Assembly: GCA_001872995.1 (NCBI GenBank)
Contig: MNXO01000012.1
Location: 1 to 33,719 of the forward strand
Length of the DNA: 33,719 nt
Direction: 5' to 3'
From: Bacteroidetes bacterium CG2_30_32_10
Lineage (GTDB): Bacteria > Bacteroidota > Bacteroidia > Bacteroidales > CG2-30-32-10
The notes under the pieces were generated by a model that worked only from the letters and a program-made list of their open reading frames with translations, was not told where the DNA came from and searched no databases. Made by a program: the position numbers and the translations under genes. Positions 1 to 7,972 of this stretch are shown piece after piece; the first letter of the stretch is position 1; every line of letters begins with the position of its first letter.

Positions 1-278
1 TGATTTATAAATCCATTGTGTTCAAATGAAAAGCCCATTGCTAATCTTTTAAAAATAGAATAATCAACATACAATTTAACATTATCGCCTGCATCATTAA
101 TTGTTGAAAACATTGGTAATAAATAGGTATCATTATATTTAATTTGATATTTACAAAAACCAATATTGGCACCTATATTAAATTTATATGGATTGTTGGT
201 TGGCTTTTCTTTTTTTTCTTGGCTAAAAGCACTTAGGTATATAAACCAAAGAATTATTAAAAACTTAAATTTTATCAT
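1..278 (-). CDS. Partial outer-membrane beta-barrel-like or hypothetical secreted protein, truncated at the left window edge
   Basis: Hand translation of the minus strand from ATG at 278..276: MIKFKFLIILWFIYLSAFSQEKKEKPTNNPYKFNIGANIGFCKYQIKYNDTYLLPMFSTINDAGDNVKLYVDYSIFKRLAMGFSFEHNGFINH..., open to the window edge. Signal peptide followed by barrel-like alternating segments. Not in the supplied ORF track. Confidence 0.65.
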   Translation of the reverse strand, partial: MIKFKFLIILWFIYLSAFSQEKKEKPTNNPYKFNIGANIGFCKYQIKYNDTYLLPMFSTINDAGDNVKLYVDYSIFKRLAMGFSFEHNGFIN

Positions 279-551
279 TATTTTTAATTGGTTTAATTTT
301 ATGTATCGAAATTAATAAAAGGTTTTGAAAATAACAAAAATACTTTTTAAGTAAGAAGGTTAAAATCTTTGGGTTTGTTTTAATTATAAATATTGATTTA
401 CAAAATCAATTTTGTTCAAATCGCCAATAAAAACGAAGCTTTTGGGTTTTCATAGTTTATATTTTGGGATGTTTGGTTTGTCTATTTGTCAACAAGTTTA
501 ATGTAATTCTTTTTCAGGACAAGACATTTTCTATTTAAATGCGATTATTTT

Positions 552-559
552 TAACTTTG
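552..559 (+). promoter_or_regulatory. Putative Bacteroidota sigma-A -7 element (TAACTTTG) upstream of the alkaline phosphatase
   Basis: Matches TAnnTTTG; 30 nt upstream of the ATG at 589. No clear -33 TTTG. Confidence 0.4.
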
Positions 560-588
560 TAAAATATTTCACTAATTAAAAAAAAACA

Positions 589-1986
589 ATGAAAAAAATA
601 GTAATATTAGTTTTAATTTCCCTTATTTTTTTATCTTTCACCAACATTTCGAATGCAGGAAACCCAAACAATAAAAAGAAACCTAAAAATATCATACTTC
701 TCATTGGAGATGGGATGGGTTACAATCAGATAAAATCCTGCGATTATTACTATGACCAAATACAAGCTTATGAAAAATGGGAAAATCATTATTGGGTAAG
801 CACTTATCCTTATGGTTCGTCTTATAATTCTGACTCTGTGTGGACATTTTATAATTATGTAAAAAGTCGTTATACCGATTCAGCACCAGCCGCCACAGCC
901 ATGGCAACGGGTGTAAAAACTTACGATGATGTGATTGGACTTGATCATTTATATTTAAAAGTAGAAAATGTTTGCGAATTAGCTAAGAAAAACAATAAAA
1001 GTACGGGGGTAATTACCACTGTTCCTATTCCACACGCAACCCCTGCTGGTTTTTTAGCTCACATTGTTAATAGAAACTATTATCATTCCATTCTAACACA
1101 AATGCTTATTGATAGCAAAGCCGATGTTGTTATGGGATGTGGCAATCCTGATTTCGATAACAATGGTAAACCTACTACCAAAGAATCTGATAGATATATT
1201 TATTCCAGTATTTGGAAAGATATTAAAAATGAAAGTCTGGAGTTTACCGATGAAACTGGTGTAAAAAGGACAATAAGTAGTTGCGATGCTGATAATACGC
1301 CTGATAAATGGTTTTTGTGTGAAAGATTTTCAACGTTCGACAGCATTGCCAAAGGATTATTTATACCAAAAAGATTGCTTGGCATTCCTCAAGTATTTGA
1401 AACCCTTCAACAAGAAAGAGATAAGAAGAGTGAAGAATTAAAACCTTATGATACGCCTTTTAATCCAAATATTCCTTCGCTTTCAACTATGGTTGGTGCA
1501 GGTTTAAATGTTTTACAAAAAAACAACAATGGTTTCTTTGTGATGATAGAAGGAGGTGCTATTGATTGGGCTTGTCATGGAGGAGATGCTGTTCGTTTGA
1601 TAGAAGAGGTCAATGAATTTAATAATGCCGTTGCCACAGTTATTGACTGGGTTAATAAAAACAGCAATTGGGACGAAACATTAGTTATCGTAGTAGCTGA
1701 CCACGAAACTGGTTTTTTAACTGGTAAAAATATCAACGAAAAAAATTATAAAACAGAAAAGCTGCAACTCGAAAATAATGGCAAACTAAATATGTCTGGT
1801 ATGGTATTCAACACGGGGAGTAAGACCAAAAGCTATTACTCTCATTCCAATTCATTAATACCAATATTTATCAAAGGAAACGGAAGCGAAGTGTTCACGA
1901 AATATATAGATGAATCTGATTTGGTTAGAGGCAAATATATGCAAAACAATGAAATAGGATTAGCTTTAAAAGAATTACTAAACTAA
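589..1986 (+). CDS. Alkaline phosphatase, secreted
   Basis: Signal peptide, NIILLIGDGMG metal site, TDSAPAATAMATG nucleophile motif, VVADHETG metal-ligand motif. Confidence 0.93.
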   Translation: MKKIVILVLISLIFLSFTNISNAGNPNNKKKPKNIILLIGDGMGYNQIKSCDYYYDQIQAYEKWENHYWVSTYPYGSSYNSDSVWTFYNYVKSRYTDSAPAATAMATGVKTYDDVIGLDHLYLKVENVCELAKKNNKSTGVITTVPIPHATPAGFLAHIVNRNYYHSILTQMLIDSKADVVMGCGNPDFDNNGKPTTKESDRYIYSSIWKDIKNESLEFTDETGVKRTISSCDADNTPDKWFLCERFSTFDSIAKGLFIPKRLLGIPQVFETLQQERDKKSEELKPYDTPFNPNIPSLSTMVGAGLNVLQKNNNGFFVMIEGGAIDWACHGGDAVRLIEEVNEFNNAVATVIDWVNKNSNWDETLVIVVADHETGFLTGKNINEKNYKTEKLQLENNGKLNMSGMVFNTGSKTKSYYSHSNSLIPIFIKGNGSEVFTKYIDESDLVRGKYMQNNEIGLALKELLN

Positions 1987-2006
1987 ATCGAAATTTTATA
2001 AATTTG

Positions 2007-2267
2007 GGTTAATCCTTTTTTTGAGGTGCTTTTTTATAATTTTTCGAGAAACTTTGTATAATAGCTATTACACAAAGAGCCTCAAAGAAACCTCAAAAAT
2101 CACAAAGACTCATAATTGAACAAACAGGTTAATCCTTTTTTTGAGGTGCTTTTTTAATTTTTTTTGTGCAACTTTGAGAAAATTTTGTGCAACTTTGTGT
2201 AATAGCTATACCATAAAGAGCCGTAAAGAAACCTCAAAAATCACAAAGACCTATGATTGAAAAAACC
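2007..2267 (+). repeat. Two directly adjacent tandem copies (2007-2126 and 2127-2267) of a leader unit upstream of and running into the GxxExxY gene
   Basis: Both copies start ggttaatcctttttttgaggtgctttttt and continue through a ctttgt..aatagctat..aaag palindrome, aaagaaacctcaaaaatcacaaagac, then ATAATTGAACAAACA (copy 1) or ATGATTGAAAAAACC (copy 2, the actual CDS start). Confidence 0.88.
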
Positions 2268-2633
2268 GAAAACGAACTATCAAATACTATTATTGGGTGT
2301 GCTATTGAAGTTCATAAACAATTAGGACCCGGTTTATTAGAATCGGCTTATCAGGAATGTTTGTTTTATGAGCTTGTTAACAAAGGATTGACTGTAATAA
2401 AAGAAAAACCTATGCCCATCATTTATAAAGATGTAAAACTTGATCATGGATATAGAATTGATTTACTCGTAAATAATAAGGTGGTAATAGAGATTAAAAC
2501 TGACGAGGTATTTACAGATGTCCATACTGCACAAGTTTTGACTTATCTTAAATTAGGTAATTATAAACTCGGTCTATTACTTAATTTTTATGTTACAACT
2601 CTTAAAACAGGAATAAAACGAGTTATCAATTAA
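2253..2633 (+). CDS. GxxExxY family protein, PD-(D/E)XK nuclease-like
   Basis: GPGLLESAYQECL (GxxExxY motif) and RIDLLVNNKVVIEIK (D-x9-ExK, nuclease-like signature). Confidence 0.9.
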   Translation: MIEKTENELSNTIIGCAIEVHKQLGPGLLESAYQECLFYELVNKGLTVIKEKPMPIIYKDVKLDHGYRIDLLVNNKVVIEIKTDEVFTDVHTAQVLTYLKLGNYKLGLLLNFYVTTLKTGIKRVIN

Positions 2634-2659
2634 AATAGTAGCACAAAAAAGAATTAACC

Positions 2660-2667
2660 TATATTTG
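2660..2667 (+). promoter_or_regulatory. Putative -7 element TATATTTG upstream of the 172-aa ORF
   Basis: Exact TAnnTTTG match; the TTG start lies about 18 nt downstream. No good -33 element. Confidence 0.35.
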
Positions 2668-2684
2668 CATTTTATTGATATGCT

Positions 2685-3203
2685 TTGAAAAGAACAATCA
2701 TCATACTAATCCTTTTACCTTTTCTGTATTTAAACATCGGATTTTATCCATTTTTCCTACTAAAACAGCAATTGATTAAAAAGGAAATCAAGCTAAAATT
2801 GAAAGGGAGCATTCCTAATAATGAATTAACAACATTAATATTCGATAAAGCTACTTATACATCTATAAAGTGGATCAATAAAAAAGAATTTTCTTTTAAT
2901 GACCACATGTATGATGTTGTCAAAATTGAAAACATCAATAATAATAACATCAAGGTAATTTGTATTGATGATATAAAAGAGAAATTATTATTTATACAAT
3001 TAGATAAACTCACTAAAACCAGCAAAAAAAGTAAACAGAACAAAGAATTCTTTTTATCTAAATTGCTTATCAAGGATTATATGCCAACTAATAAATTAAT
3101 TGTAGAGCGTTTTTATAAAATAATTAATCGCTTTAGCCTAATAAAAGACTTTTACAACTCTTTTGAAACGGAAAAACCCAGTCCTCCTCCTAAATTCTGT
3201 TAA
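2685..3203 (+). CDS. Hypothetical small secreted or membrane-anchored protein, TTG start
   Basis: ORF with N-terminal hydrophobic segment; C-terminus EKPSPPPKFC. The in-frame codon three upstream of the TTG is a TGA stop, so no ATG start is available. Confidence 0.6.
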   Translation: MKRTIIILILLPFLYLNIGFYPFFLLKQQLIKKEIKLKLKGSIPNNELTTLIFDKATYTSIKWINKKEFSFNDHMYDVVKIENINNNNIKVICIDDIKEKLLFIQLDKLTKTSKKSKQNKEFFLSKLLIKDYMPTNKLIVERFYKIINRFSLIKDFYNSFETEKPSPPPKFC

Positions 3204-3363
3204 TAATTTCTTTTAAGTGTTTAATAAATATTAATCCCATTAGGTTTAAAACCTCTGGTATTTTATTATTACACCCAATTTAATATTTGTTTGCTTATTG
3301 TTGTTTAGAAACAACTTTGAGGAAACGAAAAACATATTTATAAATTCAAATAATCGTAAAAAG

Positions 3364-5775
3364 ATGAAAAAAACAATACTTTTCTTTTTAATATTTACAA
3401 GCGTTATATCAATAAATAAAGCTCAAACCATATCGGTAATAGATAAAACAACCTTGCAAACCATTCCAAATATTACCATTACTGATTTGATTTCAAACAA
3501 AACCATTGTAACAAATGCAAAAGGTCAGGTTGATATAAGCCCTTTTAAACATTCTGACAGCATAAAAATTAGTTATGTGGGTTATCAAACAATGGTATTA
3601 AGTTATCAACAAATCATTGCCAATAAAAACAAAGTGATGATGAGCGAAAAACTATATTCATTAGGCGAAATCGTAATATCTGCCAACCGATTTGAGGAGA
3701 AAAAAGAAGATATTCCTTCGCAAATGCAATTAATAAAATCAAAGGAACTTACTTTTATGAATCAACCAACTACTGCTGATATTATTACACAATCGGGAAA
3801 CATACTTGTTCAAAAAAGCCAAATGGGTGGTGGGAGTCCAATTATTCGTGGTTTTGAAGCGAATAAAGTTTTGATGGTAATTGATGGTGTTAGGATGAAC
3901 AATGCAATATATCGTGTAGGTCATCTTCAAAATATCATCACCATTAATAATTCTGTTTTAGACAAGGTAGAAGTAATTTTTGGACCTGGCTCCGTAGTTT
4001 ATGGTAGTGATGCTTTGGGTGGTGTAATGCACTTTTATACCCAAAACCCTGTTTTGTCATCAGAAGTTGGTAAAACCAATATAAGTGCAAATGCATTTAC
4101 TAGGTATTCAACCGCTTCAAACGAAAGTACTTCTAATATAACGTTTAATATTGGTGGACAAAAAGTCGCATCTCTCACAAGTATCTCTTATTCTAAGTTT
4201 GGCGATTTACGCCAAGGCAATATTCGCAACCCCTTTTATGGTGATTGGGGAAAGTGCAATTTTTATGTGAAACGTTTTGATAACAAAGATAGTATGTTGG
4301 TTAATGACAATGTGAACATACAAAAGAACTCAGGTTATAGCCAGATTGATTTGTTTGAAAAGATTTTGTTTAAACAAACCGATTTTCTTTCTCATTTAAT
4401 AAACATACAATATTCTACTTCATCAGATATTCCTCGTTACGACCGACTAACAGAGATGTCGGGAGGTAAACCAAAATATGGTGAATGGTATTATGGACCA
4501 CAAAAACGCTTACTTGCTGCTTATAACCTAAACTATAAAAGGCAAAGTCTTGTAATGGATAACCTAAACCTTATTTTATCATACCAAGATATTGAAGAAA
4601 GCCGTTACGACCGCAAATTTAAAAAGAACTTTAAAAACTGTCGCATCGAACAAGTAAATGTAATGGCTTTGAACTTGGATGTGGAGAAAAAAATAAAGAA
4701 AAATGAACTCAGATACGGGCTTGAGGGAACCTACAATAAAGTAAATTCCTCTGCACACATTCAAGACATCATTGCTGATACTACCGCCTCATTAGACACA
4801 AGGTATCCTGATGGCGGTTCTGATATGAAATCGTTTGCACTTTATTTAACACATACCTACGAATTGAATCCTAAATTTATTATTACAGATGGGATTCGCT
4901 ATAGTTACGTTACATTGGATGCAACTTTTGAAGATACCACCTTCTATCATTTTCCTTTTAAAGAAGTAAGCCAGAAAAACAACGCATTAAATGGCAATTT
5001 AGGCGTTGTTTGTATGCCTGGTAGCGAATGGCGATTTGCACTTCTCGGTTCTACTGGGTTTCGAGCTCCTAATGTAGATGATTTGAGTAAAGTATTTGAA
5101 AGTGTTCCTGGCAACATCATTGTACCAAATCCTGATTTGAAACCAGAATATACTTATAATGGCGAAATAACTATAGGAAAAGGGTTTAATAATAGGATTA
5201 ATATTGAAGGAGTTGGTTATTATACCATTTATAAAAATGCTATCACCACAAAACCTGTAAAATTTAACGGAAAAGATAGCATAATGTATGACGGTCAATT
5301 GAGTCAAGTAACGAGCAATGTAAATGCACTCGAAGCTTATATATATGGGACAAGTATAAATTTAAAAGCAGATATTACTGATAATTTTTCTATTGCAAGT
5401 TCTTTAAATTATACTTATGGAAGAATTAAAACGGATACCACGGCTTATCAATTGGATCATATTCCTCCTGTTTTTGGAAAAACCTCCTTCAACTTAAATT
5501 TAAATAAATTCAGATGCGAATTTTTTGTGATGTATAATGGCTGGAAGCGAGAAAAAGATTATAATAAATATGGAGAAGACAACTTTAAAAGCGCAACACC
5601 CAATGGGATGCCCGCTTGGTTTACTTTAAATCTTCGGACTGCATATCAATTTAACAAACACATTCAGCTACAAGCTGGATTAGAAAACCTATTAAATCAA
5701 AATTATCGCGTTTTTGCTTCAGGCATTGGAGCACCAGGACGCAATTTGTTTGTAACACTTAGGGGAAACTTCTAA
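3364..5775 (+). CDS. TonB-dependent outer-membrane receptor with N-terminal carboxypeptidase-regulatory-like domain
   Basis: Signal peptide from ATG 3364, CarboxypepD_reg-like domain, plug domain (SPIIRGFEANKVLMVIDGVRMNNAIYR), FRAP...NPDLKPEY, C-terminal RNLFVTLRGNF. The track start at 3298 is a TTG; 3364 is preferred. Confidence 0.93.
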   Translation: MKKTILFFLIFTSVISINKAQTISVIDKTTLQTIPNITITDLISNKTIVTNAKGQVDISPFKHSDSIKISYVGYQTMVLSYQQIIANKNKVMMSEKLYSLGEIVISANRFEEKKEDIPSQMQLIKSKELTFMNQPTTADIITQSGNILVQKSQMGGGSPIIRGFEANKVLMVIDGVRMNNAIYRVGHLQNIITINNSVLDKVEVIFGPGSVVYGSDALGGVMHFYTQNPVLSSEVGKTNISANAFTRYSTASNESTSNITFNIGGQKVASLTSISYSKFGDLRQGNIRNPFYGDWGKCNFYVKRFDNKDSMLVNDNVNIQKNSGYSQIDLFEKILFKQTDFLSHLINIQYSTSSDIPRYDRLTEMSGGKPKYGEWYYGPQKRLLAAYNLNYKRQSLVMDNLNLILSYQDIEESRYDRKFKKNFKNCRIEQVNVMALNLDVEKKIKKNELRYGLEGTYNKVNSSAHIQDIIADTTASLDTRYPDGGSDMKSFALYLTHTYELNPKFIITDGIRYSYVTLDATFEDTTFYHFPFKEVSQKNNALNGNLGVVCMPGSEWRFALLGSTGFRAPNVDDLSKVFESVPGNIIVPNPDLKPEYTYNGEITIGKGFNNRINIEGVGYYTIYKNAITTKPVKFNGKDSIMYDGQLSQVTSNVNALEAYIYGTSINLKADITDNFSIASSLNYTYGRIKTDTTAYQLDHIPPVFGKTSFNLNLNKFRCEFFVMYNGWKREKDYNKYGEDNFKSATPNGMPAWFTLNLRTAYQFNKHIQLQAGLENLLNQNYRVFASGIGAPGRNLFVTLRGNF

Positions 5776-5779
5776 TAAG

Positions 5780-5812
5780 AATAGCGATGCTTTGTTGAAA
5801 AGCATCGCTATT
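5780..5812 (+). terminator. Intrinsic terminator after the TonB receptor
   Basis: Perfect 14-bp inverted repeat AATAGCGATGCTTT-gttga-AAAGCATCGCTATT followed by TTAAATTTTTTT. Confidence 0.88.
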
Positions 5813-5948
5813 TTAAATTTTTTTGCCCACTTTGTAGTATCAAAATTAAGTATTGCTAAAAATTTATAATTAACCTCTAACATGATGTATAAAATACAAA
5901 TGTTTGCCTGGTTTTGTTGATGCTGATCGAATAAGTATAAGGATAATA

Positions 5949-6272
5949 TTATAGCAAACCTAATTCGAGCATTGCTGCTTCTGATATCATATCTTTATCC
6001 CAAGGCGGCTCAAACGTTAAATCAATCTCAACGTCCGAAATGCCTTCAATTAATTTAACTGCATCGCGAACTTCTGTAGGCATTGTTTCTGCAATTGGAC
6101 AATTGGGGGAAGTTAAGGTCATTTTGATATATGCCTTCTTATTTTCATCGACTTTAATTTCATATATCAACCCCAAATCATAAATATTTACAGGTATTTC
6201 GGGATCGAAAATTGTTTTTAAGGTATCTACAATCTTACTTTCTAGGGCAAGGTAATTATTTTGATTTTCCAT
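5949..6272 (-). CDS. SufT/DUF59 (MIP18-like) Fe-S assembly protein
   Basis: FDPEIPVNIYDLGLIYEIKVDE...MTLTSPNCPIAETMP; last gene of the suf operon. Confidence 0.9.
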   Translation of the reverse strand: MENQNNYLALESKIVDTLKTIFDPEIPVNIYDLGLIYEIKVDENKKAYIKMTLTSPNCPIAETMPTEVRDAVKLIEGISDVEIDLTFEPPWDKDMISEAAMLELGLL

Positions 6273-6279
6273 AACTTAA

Positions 6280-6705
6280 TTATTTAGACATTTTTGTTTT
6301 AAAAGCCAATGCATAAAGCTTCATTTGCTTAATCATTGCTGTTAAACCATTGGCGCGAGTAGGAGAAAGATGCTCTTTTAAACCTATTTTTTCAACAAAA
6401 TCGAGCTTTGAATTCAAAACATCATCGGGTGTTTGATTTGACAAAGCGCGAATTAGCAAACCAACAATTCCTTTGGTGATAATAGCATCGCTATCGGCTT
6501 TAAAAATAATTTTATCACCCTCCAGTTCGGCATTTAACCATACCTGCGATTGGCATCCTTCTATTAGATTGCTTTTAGTTTTATATTTTTCATCAATAAG
6601 AGGTAAGGTTTTACCAAATTCAATGATGTAACTATACTTATCCATCCAATCGTCAAAGTTAGAAAACTCTTCAACGATTTCATTTTCTATTTCTTCTATT
6701 TTCAT
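6280..6705 (-). CDS. sufE: SufE sulfur acceptor
   Basis: IEGCQSQVWL active-cysteine motif; adjacent to sufS. Confidence 0.92.
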   Translation of the reverse strand: MKIEEIENEIVEEFSNFDDWMDKYSYIIEFGKTLPLIDEKYKTKSNLIEGCQSQVWLNAELEGDKIIFKADSDAIITKGIVGLLIRALSNQTPDDVLNSKLDFVEKIGLKEHLSPTRANGLTAMIKQMKLYALAFKTKMSK

Positions 6706-6748
6706 TTTCTATTTCTTTAAATTAATCGATTAAAAGACAAGCACCAAT

Positions 6749-7966
6749 TTAGCTAAACATTTCTATTACTTTTTGTAAGGATTTAATCATCCCATCAATT
6801 TCTTCTTTGGTATTATATAAAGCAAAAGAGGCACGAATGGTTCCGGGTATGCCATACCAATCCATAATAGGTTGTGCACAATGATGACCCGTCCGCACAG
6901 CCACGCCTAATTTATCTAATATAGTGCCAGCATCATAAGGATGAATATTTTCGAGTAAAAAAGAAATAACAGCCGCTTTTTCTTTGGCTGTTCCGTAAAT
7001 TTTTAAACCATTTATATTCAATAATTGATTGGTAGCATAGTGTAAGAGTTCAGCTTCATACAAAGCAATATTAAACAATCCAATAGAAGAAACATAATCT
7101 AAAGCTGCTTTAAGGGCAATACCATCGGCAATATTGGGTGTACCTGCTTCAAATTTGAAAGGCAAACTACTGTATTCTGTTTTTTCGAATGTAACTTTGC
7201 GAATCATTTCGCCTCCACCTTGGTAGGGAGGCATTTCTTCTAAAAGCTTTTCTTTGCCATACAATACTCCAATGCCTGTTGGTCCATACACTTTATGCCC
7301 AGAGAAACAATAAAAGTCGCAATCCAATTCTTTTACATCTACTTTGAGATGAGAAACTGCTTGTGCTCCATCAATTAATACTGGAATATTGTATTTATGA
7401 GCAATATCAATTAATCTTTTGATGGGGTTGATAGTTCCCAGTGCATTGGAAACATGGGTGATTGCCAAGAGTTTTGTTTTATCAGTAAAACGTTTTTCAA
7501 TATCGGTTAAATTTAATTCACCGGTATCAGTGATAGGAATCACCGCTAATTTGGCTTCTTTTTCTTCGCAAATTATTTGCCAGGGAACAATATTCGAATG
7601 ATGTTCCATCCCTGATAGCAATATTTCATCACCTTGCTTCAAGTATTTTTTCCCAAAAGAAGAGGCGACGAGGTTAATAGATTCGGTGGCACCACGGGTA
7701 AAAATAATTTCGTAGTCGTGTTCGGCATTGATAAAAGTTTTCACAGCTTTACGCGATTCTTCGTAAGCTTGCGTACCCATTTGACTTAAATAATGCACTC
7801 CTCTGTGAATATTGGCATTGTCTTGTTCGTAATATTTGCTAATGGCATCAATTACCACTTGCGGTTTTTGGGTAGTAGCAGCATTGTCAAAATAAACCAA
7901 AGGACGATTATAAACGGTTCTTTTGAGTATAGGAAAATCCTGTCTAATTTTATTTATATCGAACAT
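6749..7966 (-). CDS. sufS: Cysteine desulfurase SufS
   Basis: YFDNAATTQKP, FSGHKVYGPTGIGVLYG (PLP lysine), RTGHHCAQP catalytic cysteine. Confidence 0.95.
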   Translation of the reverse strand: MFDINKIRQDFPILKRTVYNRPLVYFDNAATTQKPQVVIDAISKYYEQDNANIHRGVHYLSQMGTQAYEESRKAVKTFINAEHDYEIIFTRGATESINLVASSFGKKYLKQGDEILLSGMEHHSNIVPWQIICEEKEAKLAVIPITDTGELNLTDIEKRFTDKTKLLAITHVSNALGTINPIKRLIDIAHKYNIPVLIDGAQAVSHLKVDVKELDCDFYCFSGHKVYGPTGIGVLYGKEKLLEEMPPYQGGGEMIRKVTFEKTEYSSLPFKFEAGTPNIADGIALKAALDYVSSIGLFNIALYEAELLHYATNQLLNINGLKIYGTAKEKAAVISFLLENIHPYDAGTILDKLGVAVRTGHHCAQPIMDWYGIPGTIRASFALYNTKEEIDGMIKSLQKVIEMFS

Positions 7967-7972
7967 ATTCGC

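Noticed and set aside
701-907. Antisense ORFs listed in the track (e.g. 701-907 -, 8670-9046 +, 9544-9760 +, 21098-21520 +, 26530-27039 +)
   Set aside because: They lie fully inside well-supported genes on the opposite strand and their translations show no recognisable domain, so they are chance open frames.
2253-3203. GxxExxY gene plus small hypothetical gene as a defence or toxin-antitoxin module
   Set aside because: No toxin, antitoxin or defence domain recognised, and the genes appear to have separate leaders.
3242-3254. AGGTTTAAAACCT palindrome between the small ORF and the TonB receptor as an operator
   Set aside because: Short AT-rich palindrome, no second copy or known regulator match; chance cannot be excluded.
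3298-3363. N-terminal extension of the TonB receptor from TTG 3298
   Set aside because: The signal peptide begins at ATG 3364 (MKKTILFFLIF); the upstream 22 residues look non-coding.
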